A DNA stretch of 64,000 bases from Pyrrhosoma nymphula (taxonomy: Eukaryota; Arthropoda; Insecta; Odonata; Coenagrionidae): assembly GCA_963573305.1 (NCBI GenBank), contig OY754333.1:20457013-20521012 (forward strand), in the 5' to 3' direction. Below the pieces are notes generated by a model. That model had not been told where the DNA came from. It saw only the letters and a list, made by a program, of their open reading frames with translations, and did not search any database. Of the stretch, positions 42,991-54,332 are shown piece by piece. Both the position numbers and the translations under genes were made by a program. Positions within the stretch are counted from its first letter, which is position 1; each line of letters starts with the position of its first letter.

Positions 42991-43267
42991 CTGTAATATA
43001 TAATGTAGTGTAGATATGAATATAACTCTGTAATATATAATTTAGTGTATTAATGTATAATAGTATAATGTAGCTCTGCAGCTACAATGAGTACAAGTTA
43101 GATGTAAGATACCACCTCAGGCTCTACTTCATGGAATCGTTTTATTACCTATTGATAAAAATGTCACTCTGCAATTACATACTGATGATTTATTAACGAC
43201 TGCTTTCGTAGCACAGTTACATCTCGGCTACAACTCTAGGATGTAACCGAGTTGCTTCTCCACGCAG

Positions 43268-43522
43268 AAGTAATACGGTGAGTGATATATTTATTTTTAG
43301 AAATAATTGATAACACATACGAATTACACACTATTACATTTCTGACACGACCTGTGTGTCAGAAATCCGGCATTGTTTTTTAATATCTCTCTAGAGTGGA
43401 CTGCCAGAATCAAATCCTATGGAAAACACCTTCAATATTTTGGCTAATATCTCTTTCATAATGTGAATTAAGGGGCTGGTACTTTTGTACCATTAGAAAG
43501 ATGAGGTATTTTTCTTCATACT
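43268..43522. mobile_element. MITE family A, copy 5 (partial)
   Basis: Retains the internal GGTGAGTGATATATTTATTTTTA block through GAAAGATGAGGTATTTTTCTTCAT, then is cut off at the start of a LINE fragment. The left end is missing too. It includes a small hairpin ATTTCTGACA/TGTCAGAAAT. Confidence 0.6.
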
Positions 43523-43755
43523 ATGAGAAGCATGTTGAAGAGGGTGATGGAAGGGAGAACGCTGGGGAAACGTGGAACAGCTAGGTAGAGGATTGGAATT
43601 CTGGACGAAATAAGAAGACGTAGAAGATATGAGGAATTTAAGAGAGACCTGCTGGCGAGCTATCTATTGGAGGGAATGTGAGATGATGTCACAAAAATTG
43701 GAATGTTAGGATAAGGACTGTACAAAAACCTACCAATCAGCTGGTAGAATTCCCA
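43523..43755 (+). pseudogene. LINE-A-related 3-prime fragment (subfamily 2)
   Basis: Reads MLKRVMEGRTLGKRGTA, then IGILDEIRRRRRYEEFKRDLL and a stop, followed by a 3-prime UTR with CCTACCAATCAGCTGGTAGA. This matches the inverted copy at 25.18 kb. Confidence 0.68.
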
Positions 43756-43769
43756 AATGAAAACAGCGA

Positions 43770-44350
43770 GATCAAATCCATTGAGTAGCCATTTCCTGTC
43801 TAACCGGCCCAAATTTTCTCGGGAAGGTATCGCCTTCTCCCAGATATAGACGTGCCGTGGTCAGACCGACGATGCCCGCGACACAAGAAGCAAGACTTGG
43901 GAGCCTCCGAGCACAAACATCTGAAGGTTTTACTCGGGGAAAGAGGGCGAGGCATCCTCCCTCCCAAACCGAGCAACCCAATCCACCTCTAATCCCCTCT
44001 CAATTCCAATAAGAAAACAAGAAGGGAAGCCTTCCGGTTCCGACGGGCAACAACTGCTCACACCCAAAACACTCGCACGGCGGAAGACCGTTCACGTCCA
44101 CACCGGCTAGCCTCTTGACCCCTTTCTCTCAACACTGACGTCAGCCAAAAGCCTCCTCCTCCTCCAACTCTCCCCTCCCCCCTTACTACCTCTCTCTCTC
44201 TCTCCTCTTCCACCTTTCTCCCGCGACGCTATCTCCGGATGGAATTCAGTTGGTCGTCGTCCGGGACTTTTTAAAAGGCCGCGGCCCCATTCAGCCACAC
44301 TGTCTCAGAATCCTCACATTATTTCGCTACTGCTCGTCCGCGCTCGATGT
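43770..44350. promoter_or_regulatory. GC-rich island with possible core promoter
   Basis: This is the most GC- and CpG-rich non-repeat block in the window. On the plus strand a TTTTTAAAAG TATA-like box at about 44267 is followed some 20-30 bp later by CATTCAGCC and TCTCAGAAT, either of which could act as an arthropod initiator. A (CT)n run at 44190-44210 precedes it. The ORFs here (minus 43772-43981 and 44107-44298) are not recognised. It could be the start of an unannotated transcript. Confidence 0.28.
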
Positions 44351-44379
44351 CAACAACTGCTGCCACAACATGTTCTATC

Positions 44380-45660
44380 CGTTGCCTCCGAGATGTACAG
44401 GACGTAACACTGCGGTGAATTGGTGAACATTTTCAAAACGGCAACAGGTCTATGTTTGAACAAGGCATATCAGCTATGTTCATTCATAACTTCAGCTCAT
44501 TCGGTACAGTGGTTTTTGTGTGATTAAGGTAATTAGAGCGAGATAGTTCCTTAGTTATAATAGAGACTATAATTGAATGTTATTTTTTAAATTTAAGCGT
44601 CTGTAAGAGGTATGAAGTAACTATTGTAATATAAATGGTGCAAAAATATAGTCATTTATGACAAAAATTCTCAGTGATTAAATAAATATAACCACATAAG
44701 TCTCTTACTTGGCTCATTTTTTCACGGCGTGCGGTGAAATTTGCCTTCACAATGGAAGTTATTTTTGCAATTCTGTAAAAAGAACTGCGGCGAGTAATTG
44801 ATTAATTTATATAATTAGATGAGAAAACATACAAACTACACACCGTTAGTTTTTTGTGACGAAATCTAGGTGTTAGAGGTTCCTAATTTTTTTTCTACAT
44901 TCTCCCTCTGAAGTCCACAGCCGTAATCTATCCCATGTAAAATAGATTTTATTTTTTGTCAAATCGCTCGAAAATTAGTTCGGCAAGGGGGTAACATTAT
45001 GATACCAATAAAAAATGGGAGTTTTTTTTTCTTTAAAATGACGTCAAACTCATCAAAGTTTAGGAGAATTGATTTATCGCTCTAACCCACCTTAAGTAAC
45101 AGACACCCACACACTCACCAAAATACCACATTTATTTTTATACTAGCATTATATGTGTGCTTTTAGGGAAGCATTAGCATTATTTTAGTGAAGCTTTTAA
45201 GGCAATTATGAAGAAAACGCTTGATAAATTTTTAGCTGTACGTTCATCAATTTCTTGATTGATAAACACACCCTCCCACCAGACTGGGCATAATAAAAAG
45301 GTAATTTTAAAAAAGTAATAAAAAAGATGATAACTACTTACATCGGCTTCTCATTGTCATTGGATCTACGGGTTTATGAGGAGTTAGAAGCTTTGGCTTA
45401 AAACAGAACGAGCCAATTGCTACCTATTTGTCAATAAGTTATGCATGTTCAATATGTCGACTCATTCCGCAGCACAACCAAATGTCGCTTCATGATACGC
45501 AAAGTGCTATTAATTAGAGTACATGCGATCAATTTTTTTCACTTGGAATAGACGTCCTTAGATTTCGATTCCTTATTCTGTTATAACAGCGCATTCCAGC
45601 AGCTTAACAATTACTGCTGCTGTCTATGACATGGGAGGTTTATCACTATTTTTGCTTTTT
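44380..45660 (+). repeat. Dispersed repeat D, copy 3, split by a MITE
   Basis: 44380-44523 begins with CCTCCGAGATGTACAGGACG (compare CCTCCGAGATGTATACGCCG at 16939), and 45096-45660 continues along 17040-17540. MITE A copy 6 sits between. Confidence 0.55.
44524..45095. mobile_element. MITE family A, copy 6
   Basis: The cleanest copy: TTAAGGTAATTAGAGCGAGAT at the left and ATCGCTCTAACCCACCTTAAG at the right. About 570 bp. Confidence 0.8.
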
Positions 45661-45910
45661 TACCTTATCGTGCAGGGGACCATGACAAATGATAATTTGC
45701 AAATCATCTCTTAAAGATTCCATATATTTCCAGAGATATAGGAGTCTAAAGCTCAATGGACGGGCAACCTTCCCATCCTTCCGTCAACCTTCCGTCCATC
45801 GCTTCTTCCCGACCCATTCTAAAAGATGTCTTAAAAAGGCTTTTGTGAAGATGTCCACTTCTGCCGGAAATATAACGGTATAAATATTCAGAAAATACTT
45901 TGAAAAAATA

Positions 45911-45990
45911 ACCGTCTTCACCGGGAATCGAACCACGGACCTTTGATCGATGGATGAAATGACGTCAGAGGTCGTTTTGCGGAAACAGAG
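45911..45990 (-). repeat. tRNA-like SINE head candidate
   Basis: On the minus strand GTGGTTCGATTCCCGGTGAAG is a strong B-box/T-arm. The A-box is not clear. Confidence 0.4.
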
Positions 45991-46179
45991 AAAAATGCAA
46001 CTTTCTACGATTAGTTATTTGGTTATTAGTCATTAAAGTATCGAAGCAACTCCGTAAATCTACATGAAAATCTTTGTGAATTTGATTTCAACGGAAATAT
46101 CGAAAAAACATTCGAATGATAATCCCCCATTTGCTATCTTATTTTAAGAACATTCACGGTACTAACCAAGTCTTACTTC

Positions 46180-46640
46180 TCCCTCGGCACTGCAGCCCGG
46201 GGTGAGCTTTGGCCTCCCTCAAGACACTCGTCAATTCTTCTCCATTTTTTGCCTTCTCCTTTCAACTTACATGGTCATCATGTCCTCCTTCAAATCCATC
46301 TCTTCCTAGGCCTTCCCCTTCTTCTCCCTCCCTTCATTCTCTAATGCAGCATCTTTGGCATCCTTTCCTAACCCATCCACGAGGCCTAGCCAAGGCAGCA
46401 GTCGGGACTTCTCTAATCTCACTATGCCCTCACCTCTCAGAATGCTTTGTGTTTCACAATTAGTTCATATTCTCCATCTCTCACGGGGCCATACATTCTT
46501 CTTAATACTTTTGACTCAAATAAAAGTAAAGTATTCTTATCGGTAGTAGACATAGTCCGCGCCTCCGATTCATAGGTCACAACTGGTCTTCTGAGTGCCT
46601 TTGTGACTTTCAAGTGGTAAGTGTGACTTTCAAATCTCAA
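46180..46640 (-). pseudogene. LINE C-terminal fragment
   Basis: On the minus strand VTKALRRPVVTYESEARTM, FESKVLRRMYGPVRDGE, a GRPRKRW-like basic block and a final WRRI...PGLQC-like end are consecutive C-terminal blocks of the 15.4-kb LINE family. Frameshifts are present. Confidence 0.65.
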
Positions 46641-46849
46641 GGGTTGATTTCAGGAGTTTTATGTCGGCAAAATAAGCTCCATTTCCGGCCAAATATTACT
46701 TAGTCCATCGATTCGAATGCTCTTCCCTTTGCTCCGTAAGGGTATTGATTCTCGTAATATAAAATTTCGGGAAACTTGGGTCAGAATGCACAGAAAGACT
46801 GGTGAATAGTTTATCACGGAGTTTGGCGTCGTGTAGTGCAGAGATATGG

Positions 46850-47185
46850 CCTCTGAGGAAATAAGATAAGAATTGGCTGCTGGCGTTTGAGATGTGGGTG
46901 TAGAGAAGAATGGATAAGGTGCTGAGGACGGAATGGAAGACGAACGAAGAAGTGCTTGTTATGGTGTGGCAGGAAAGGAAACTGCTGGATGAGATTAGGA
47001 GGAGTCTGAGTGGGTGGTTGGAAGAGGTAATGAGGGGTGAGAGGATGCTGAAGGCCCTGATAGAGGCGAGGATGTTGGGCAGGCTGGGAAATGGAAGGAA
47101 GACGCTCCTACTTTATGGATGGGATGATGAGAGGAGGACCTTGAGCAGAGGTAAAGAAAGAAATAGTGCATGCAGATAAGCTAAA
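46850..47185 (+). pseudogene. LINE-A 3-prime fragment
   Basis: FEMWV, then RTEWKTNEEVLVMVWQERKLL, EVMRGERMLKALIEARMLG. A collinear, diverged C-terminus of LINE A. Confidence 0.65.
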
Positions 47186-47261
47186 TGCAACTGTAAAGTA
47201 GACATTGTGACCTTAAGTTATGTCTTTGCGTTAAAAAGGAAAGGGCGACATTGTTGTCAGT

Positions 47262-47330
47262 GTGGAGGTTGAATTTCTCACTTCTCATTCCAAGGAATTG
47301 GGTTCAAGACCTGGCAGTGACAAAGACTTT
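47262..47330 (+). repeat. tRNA-like segment
   Basis: GGGTTCAAGACC resembles a B-box in a stretch of about 65 bp. The A-box is weak, and downstream TTTTT could be a pol III stop. Confidence 0.3.
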
Positions 47331-48949
47331 TTAGTGTAATATCAACCCCTACTTGGGTGCTGTGTGGAGAGCACTTATAGGTGCAGTGCTTCGTCCGTCG
47401 GATGGGACGGTAAATTCTGGCCCCTTGGCATTAATCAGGCTAATACCTACGCCGGGTTTCTCACCACTCTTCCTCCATTCCGTAATCCCTCACACAAATG
47501 CCCTCAATATCGCAAATAATGTCGGCCGGCTTCCCAGGTAAACAATCTACCAACCGAACCGACTTTTTGTGTTTTTCTACATTTTTATCGGCCACCCTCT
47601 TGGCATATCTAGTTTTTTTTACCATCGTTCGAGTGCTCCTTCGCTAAGTTGTGAGTATACAGTACTAATAAATAATTCATGTCTTATCATTCATTATATT
47701 TGCTGCTAACAAATATCAAGTTGTCACGCCGAGTCCAATATTAAAATAATATTTAAATATAATTTCGTCTAAATGTCGAATACCGCACCGAAAACCCGTC
47801 ATGACGTTTTAACTAAGGAAAAAAAATTAAATTATAATTCCTGTATTATTTCCATTACTGTCGGTGTGGTGAGTTCCAACTCACAAACAGATGAACTTAA
47901 ATGGAATGTGGACCAATCATTTTTTTTCGACTCTTAAAAAATAATAATGTTCACTCAGTGACTCCCGCTTACCGCTGCAGCCGCCATAGGGAATGCTCTT
48001 GCGTTCAATGTGGGTGGAGTATGAGCGTGTACAATCCCCGCGTATATACAATGCCAGTGTATTCATCAAAGTAAATGGTGTCTTGACGCATGAGAGTGAA
48101 GACTGTTTTTTGCGAAAAATTAGCCACCTAACATGGCTGACACGCGCGGTTTTCCCACAAATTTCATCATGGTTTATACACCGGTTTTTTGCAATTTATT
48201 TTAATTTTTCCAAATAAATCACAGGTCACAAAAGTTACCTTGACGTTATGTATTACTATACGAAATAAAAAAGTAAAGTCCACTTGAGAGTAGACTAAGT
48301 GCCGTCAGCAGGCTCGTTGACATCACTAATTTCCCTCTAAACATTCATTTATCGGGCACATAGTGGTATAGTAATATTTCTAATAGTGTTTTCTACATTA
48401 AGCAAAAGATACCCTGTTTCTGGATACTGCTATGCGTAATAACAAAGTAAATTGGTGACAGAGGAAATGGTGCCGTCAACAGGTTCGTTCATAGTAATTA
48501 CATCTCTTTCATTATTCAATTATTGGGCATATAACGCTATGAGAAAACTTTTTCCTAGTCTTAATAAATAACGTTTAGGTTTTCAAGGGCGTACCTAATG
48601 CCACACACGGAATTACAGAAAGTATATAAGGGTATGAGATATGCCACGGAAGGAAGATTATTGGTGAAATTGAAAGAAGAGTAGATGAGGTGAATATTTT
48701 CAGATTGTCATATTTGTACTAAGTCTATTTACGGCAAGGTGCAAGTACTCCGTATTGTTGACAGCATTTGATTTTCCTAAAAAATTAACTTATTGGTACA
48801 AAGCAGTATCAAATACATTTTTGCTACGTTTTTATAAATTACATAATGCTTTTCATGAGCTTAGTTCACATCTTAGGTATTCTAACAACGATTATTTCAT
48901 CGAGGTGTTCAGCAGACGGAATCTGGCAGTCATATTTATGTAGGGTGTA
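47331..48949. other. No feature recognised
   Basis: Nothing supported. The ORFs at 47353-47541, 47993-48217 and 48755-48943 have no known domain. Confidence 0.4.
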
Positions 48950-49070
48950 GCCGTGCCCGGAGTATCCTACAGCCTACCCTACACGAGTAGGGGCCGTTCT
49001 ATCTTAAAATGGCCGCTCTGATGACGTATATAGGGTAGTTTACCCCCGTTGATTACGTCAGCAGGGCAGG

Positions 49071-49760
49071 ATGGCTTATACAGGGTTGGAGAGCCCTGCA
49101 GGGACGACTGAGAATACGGCCCTGAATTTTGATTGGTGGATTAGATTTGCACTTCTGTTTATTAACTTACCAATACTCCCCCCAAGCTATAAGTCTCCAA
49201 ATGTGGTTACTAGACAAGACCCAAGTTTCTTGTATACCCCTCAGTTTAGGACAACCACATTTCAGAAGTCGTTCACTGTGGCAGCTTCCAAACTCTGGAA
49301 TGGATTGCCAAACCATGTTAAAGGCAGTGGGTCACTGAAAGTGTTCAGAAAGAGTCTTAGGATAATTAAACTTAGGAAAGAGGCTTCTTTTAGGCAGTGA
49401 TAATAATTTGTAGCTACAGTTGTATATTATATAACTATATATCGCTTAAGTAATGGCTGTATAAGTATTGTAATATATTGTAACCATTGCATAAGTATTT
49501 ATAAGTAACTGTTGTAATCTATACATTGCTAATTGCATAGTTGTATATTGTAAAATTGTTGTTTTTCACAATACCATTCTGAACTCTTATGTTTGCTAAC
49601 AATTCATTTCAAGTAATATATTTATTTTAGATATTTTTACAGTTTATTTTTTGGATTGTGTTATACCTGATTTCCTTTGGCATTTAAACTATATTGTATT
49701 GTATTCATTTTTCTGCTCAAAAGGAGAGCCACCCATAGAGCAATAAAGAATATTATTATA
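49071..49760 (+). pseudogene. CR1/L2-like LINE C-terminus and 3-prime UTR
   Basis: The 109-codon ORF ends FRTTTFQKSFTVAASKLWN, LPNHVKGSGSLKVFRKSLR. This is the well-known terminal block (xxxSFxVxxxKLWNxLPxxIRxxxSLxxFKxxLK) of CR1/L2/Jockey-type RT proteins. The first 40 or so residues are not recognisable. The UTR is rich in TTGTAT repeats and ends with CAATAAAGAATATTATTAT, a polyadenylation-like signal plus (ATT)n tail. Confidence 0.72.
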
Positions 49761-50400
49761 TTCCTATCGCCTCATCTCACTTGAAATATCACGCGTGATT
49801 TTATTCTCTGCACGAAGTAATATCTTCTTGTGTCCATTAATTAAAAATATCAATTATCAATTCAGACTTTTCTTGACCAATATTATTAGTGATACTAATC
49901 AGTGGCATTATGTTTACACGTGTACTGCATGTTAGCACGTTTTTCAACGTAGCACTCCCTTGACTTCAGGTTTGGCCTTGCATTCTTCTGCCGACTCCTT
50001 TCTGGTTCTCGCCTATCGGTCGGAGGAGGGTGTGAGACTCTGATTTGAACTGGGTCGAGCACTTCATGCGTGGGATCACCCCGTGCCACACACCATGAAG
50101 GTGGCTTGCGCGGTATTTTGTAGTGTTACAGGTTATCATTGCCAAACGCTAGTTGTTCAATAAGTCTCACGAGGAGCCTGCAATCAGTGGATTCAACAAA
50201 GACATTTTGGGCCAGAAGCGTATGGTTCCGATCCTGTTTTCTACGAGCTGGTGCAATCCCATTAGCAGTGAGTTCGTCCCACGATACAACTTTCCCCACA
50301 CCAGCGCTACGGCTAGCTCACGCCACTCGCCGACTGTCCAATCCGAGCCGAGTCGGATCACAACACACACTCCGGACCACATGAGCTCGTCAACAATACC
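49761..50400. other. No feature recognised
   Basis: Mixed composition. The opposing ORFs at 49895-50089 and 50139-50481 are not recognised. Confidence 0.4.
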
Positions 50401-50660
50401 ACCACCACCACCACTCCCATCTCTTAACTTTGCGCCTTCCCGCCTTCCGACGCGAGCTTTCCAACACTTCCCTACAACCAAACATGCCCCTCCCCCCCTT
50501 CCCCAAAAGTTTTCTTCAATCCTTTCCTCGCAACATCCTCACACCCATTCGAAAAGTGTTTTCACCGCTTTTCCTTTTGGTATCTCCCCCCCCCTCCCTC
50601 TTACCCCCACCCCTCCCTCTTACCCCCACCACTCCCTCTTACCCCCACCCCCCCTTCCTC
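50401..50660. repeat. C-rich tract with tandem repeat
   Basis: A pyrimidine-rich strand containing about four units of CTCCCTCTTACCCCCACC (16-18 bp) at 50588-50660. The 207-codon ORF here (50153-50776) is proline/serine-rich because of the tract. Confidence 0.6.
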
Positions 50661-50691
50661 CAATGGTGTGGCCTCTGCAGACAGACAATGA

Positions 50692-50969
50692 GAAAGAGAG
50701 AGAGAGAGTAAATATAACTGTTTCAGGCTGGATATGGTGGAAGTTCTCGATATTCATAGTGAATAAAAACACTTAGTAATCTTCCACAGATTTATTTCTT
50801 TGGCACGACGCGTTTCACCACACTGTGGCATAATCATGTGCACACATGTTTATGCCACATGTTTGAGTTTGGCACATGATTATGCCACAGTGTGGTGAAA
50901 CGCGTCGTGCCCAAGAAATAAATCTGTGGAAGATTACCAAGTGTTTTTATTCACTATGAAAGAGAGAGA
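50692..50969. mobile_element. PLE-type fold-back insertion IV
   Basis: The flanking GAAAGAGAGAGA (50692-50703 and 50958-50969) is a TSD candidate but of low complexity. The body is a palindrome with arms 50755-50841 and 50872-50958 (nearly identical, about 87 bp) and a left unique tail of about 51 bp. Each arm ends in GTGTGGTGAAACGCGTCGTGC with an upstream degenerate CTGATGA-like box, the PLE ribozyme end. Confidence 0.75.
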
Positions 50970-52019
50970 AAGGGGGAATGTGGGTTCGAGAACATTTAAG
51001 TAGCAGACGAAAACAAAACAGGAGGGAAAAAAATTACGTAAGTGCATGAAATTCCTCGATCTCTCCCCTTCTCTCAAACACACGAACTAGCTGCTCTGAC
51101 TCCCTTTTGTCGTCGCGCCGCTACGTGAATTCACTCCGAGATGAAGGAGGAAAGGCGAAAGTCTTGGGGCGACTACTTACCTACCTACCCGGGAGGGAAT
51201 TCCCTCGCCTGCTCCGAAGACGAAATTACTCCCGTTCAGTGGGATCTTAAGATCTTGGAGGTACTGCAGAAAACGACGGGAATTGACACTGTTCGAGCGA
51301 GGTGTCGCAACACAGAAAATTGCCTCATTATGTAAAGAAAAAAATCTTATTTTTTCTCATCTAACCAAAATATCAGCCACATGTCGCATTACTTTTCGAG
51401 ATCCTTGATAATGCATTAAAGCCGTTTTCCATTGTGTGCGGCGCAGCTGTGCGCCCGAAAGACACATCATTAGTTTTATTTAAACAATTAGGAAGCTCTG
51501 ACGTGTAGATCGCGTCAGAAATATAAATTTGCGTGATTCGAATGTTTTCTAAATTATTTATAAAAATAAATTAATTGCTCAAAGTAACACTTTTTATAAT
51601 TTCCAAAATAAATTCCGTTGTGGAGGTATTTTCAGAGTACGGCGTGAAAATAAACGAGTTGCAGCATCAAACGTGTGCATAGTGAATTACTGTGACATTC
51701 AGTCACATAGAACAACGTTTTTGAGTCACTAGCGTTACAATATGTAATTCCTTCTTCTAAAAACTGCTTACATTTTGAATAAAATAATTTGAACATGGTC
51801 CCTATTGCACCTACTAACAGAAAAATCTCGCTCAAACTAAATTATATGAGTAGAAATTCTTTATGGAGGCCTTCGATATGCGATGCTGATGAGAGAAACT
51901 TCAACAAAAGAGATAGGTTCGTGCTTTCTAATCCTTGGAGACACGTAATTACCCAAGTAACCGAGTCGTCCAATAAGAGCGCGCTAGGCAGACGGGAGAT
52001 GAATAAGAATCGAACGAAA
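50970..52019. other. No feature recognised
   Basis: The plus ORF at 51141-51335 lies in a locally GC-rich patch without known domain. Confidence 0.35.
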
Positions 52020-52100
52020 ACAAAAACCGCATCAGCTCTTCTGACCTGGAAACGCCGACCGCAACGTCGACGAAACGTCGTGTAGCCCCAAGAAATGGAG
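52020..52100 (+). mobile_element. PLE terminal remnant
   Basis: TCTGACCTGGAAACGCC followed by CGTCGACGAAACGTCGTG resembles the ribozyme-containing ends of PLEs. No flanking structure. Confidence 0.35.
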
Positions 52101-52879
52101 TAAAACGAAATAAGTATATCCCGTAAATCAAGAGTCATGAGAAGAAATGTAATTATAAACGGAGCATGCCCTAAGCGGTATAACGCAAAAAAATTTAATG
52201 AGGAATTTTTGGAGGGATCGTACTTCTGATTCATAAAAGTTAAATCATTGCAGTGATAGTTTTGAAGATAAAAAAGTTATACAGTGATTCGTATTGATTG
52301 GCCAACGACGTACTTATGATTTTTACGTGGTGAAACGTCCTTCAACTTTCATTCATTTTGTATTCTACCAATTTATTTGTAAATTTTTGGTCAGGCAGTA
52401 CTTTAATTAATTCCATTCATTGTGTTTTTTTCTATGTCAAGCCCCTCATTTTTCCTGCCTCCTATTATGTCGTCCAAAATTTCTATTCTTCTCCATCCTC
52501 CTCCAAGCTTAACGAGTATACTCCTATATATGCCCCTGTTCAGCATGGTGACACCTCCATCAGCGTCCTTCATCCAATTTTGTTCTCAATTCCGTATCTC
52601 TTTTACTAATTTTCTTTCCTAATTTACTGTTACAAACACAATTTCTCCAAATCTATAGCTCAATAGCTTCCAGTCCACCCTCATCCACATTCCGCAAATG
52701 CCATGCTGTTTTAATCATATCATTGCGTTTGAAGATAAACTGATAATTTAAAATCATTAATAGACAAAACAGAAGCAAATATTGACTTATGGACACAATC
52801 AATCTTCAGCATCATGATCACTACTCTTTAATCCGAAAATTAGTTTTCAGCAGCTCTCCTTTCCACTCTACTTCCAGCC
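52101..52879. other. No feature recognised
   Basis: Nothing supported. Confidence 0.4.
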
Positions 52880-53800
52880 AACCGTTTCATTCATTCATTT
52901 TCATTTATCAGAGTAATCTATCGGTTGAAGGTAGGTTATGATGAAAGTATGAGAAAATCCAACATGTTTTACACGTGGTCTGTAAGACCTTGCCTTGTCT
53001 CAGGGACCCAAGCAGCCAGTTCGGCTCATCACCACGCAAGGTAAGCCAACCCACGCCTTCAAGTGGCGCAGACTGAGTGCCGTTCGCGACAGCCGAGTGG
53101 GCTCTGGCGATGGGGATTCCCCCAAAGTGAGGTCCACAGGCTTTTGGGAAAAGATTGTTGGGTCCGGTACTCCTTAGGGATGCGGGCCCGCGGTTGGAGT
53201 CTGATGAGCTAAGCGCCTCGCATCCGCCAACCACCGCCTTGAAGGCGCGGAGCTTGATCGCGAAGAGAGGAACGATGATTCGTCGCATCTTCTGACTGAG
53301 GGTGCCACTGGCTTCCAGCTCGATGGGGTCAATACAGACACTGGAGCTAATTGCCTTTGTCCTACCACCCCTTGAGTGAATAAATTTAGGTTTTGTCCAT
53401 TCACCCATTTATGGTGTCCGGGTTCCAAAACACTGTGGTCCACCCTACCCCCCTCCTATCCTTTTCACCCTGACTGTATAACCGGGTTGAATGTTTACAA
53501 GGTACCAGCCGGCCAGGTTTACCTTCACGTTTTGTAGAGCGTTCTTCAATGTTTTACAAGTGAAGGGCCCTACCTATCTCCAGTATTTTTTTCTTCGTCT
53601 CAGCGAAAGTCTTACACGTCTTCATCCTATCCATAATATCTATTCTCTTTCTTCCTCTTCCCCGCTTGCCCAACATCCTTCCCACTAACACGGCCTTCAG
53701 CAAACTATCGCCCCTCATTACCGCTTCCAGCCACCTACCCAGCCCTCCCCTAATCTCATCCACAAGTTTCCTCTCCTCATCAACCAGCTGCCGCATAATT
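52880..53800 (-). pseudogene. LINE-A 3-prime copy split by a retroinsertion
   Basis: The minus-strand 3-prime UTR (52880-52977, ending ATGAATGAATG) and the coding tail (53549-53796: EERKLVDEIRGGLGRWLEAV, MLGKRGRGRKRIDIMDRM) are contiguous in other copies. The 571-bp block 52978-53548 separates them. Confidence 0.8.
52978..53548 (-). mobile_element. Unclassified 571-bp retroinsertion with ORF
   Basis: Flanked by ATGTTTTACACGTG / ATGTTTTACAAGTG (13 of 14 identical), it interrupts LINE A next to its stop codon. It is much richer in GC than the host DNA. Its minus strand holds an open frame from 53408 to the insert end with SSSVCIDPIELEASGTLSQ, RSTGPNNLFPKACGPHFGG and EGVGWLTLRGDEPNWLLGS. I do not recognise the family, and the frame runs on into the LINE UTR. 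Confidence 0.7.
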
Positions 53801-53819
53801 TTTTACTTTTAAAAACCTT

Positions 53820-54332
53820 ATAATTTGCCTGATTATTCCATTCTTTACCTTCCTATACTACTATTCCCATCCACTTCTCCTTCCAATATTGTTTTCAACA
53901 GGCTGTTATATCGCAAAATATGTCCAATGGCTCGTCTTCTTCTCCAATTCTTCGTAGGACTTCTGCGTTGGTGATTATCTCCGTCGATTTAATCTGCATC
54001 ATTCTTAGATAGCACTACATCTCCATTGCGACCAAACTATTTTGCTCTGCTGTTGTTATTGCCCAAGGTACACTGTCACATAAGAGTATACTCCAAATAA
54101 ATGCTTTTACAAAGTACTTCCTTACTTCCATTCTTGTTTTACTAGCTGTCAGTAGAATCCTCTTCTGGTAGATTGCCTTCTTTGCTTGGGCTATGGATAT
54201 ATTTCTGCTATCAAATCTTTCTTCCTGCTTCCATCGTTGGTGATCCCGTTCCCATACAGAAAAATTCATCCACTTGCGCAGTCTTCTGCTATCCAAATTC
54301 GACAGTGATTGTGTCATCTTGATTTTTTCCAA
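53820..54332 (-). pseudogene. LINE post-RT fragment
   Basis: On the minus strand SIAQAKKAIYQKRILLTASK, MEVRKYFVKAFIWSILLCDS and AEQNSLVAMEM match the RIALAKxAFxxKxxLLT, VRKxFxKxxIWSVxLYGxExW block of LINEs. The frame is partly open, and the adjacent LINE-A copy is a different family. Confidence 0.65.

Noticed and set aside
44107..44298. Arg/Gly/Glu-rich minus ORF in the GC-rich island
   Set aside because: Composition-driven by the CT-rich run; no domain.
50153..50776. 207-codon proline/serine-rich ORF
   Set aside because: Open only because the pyrimidine tract lacks stops; no domain, and it overlaps a tandem repeat and a fold-back.
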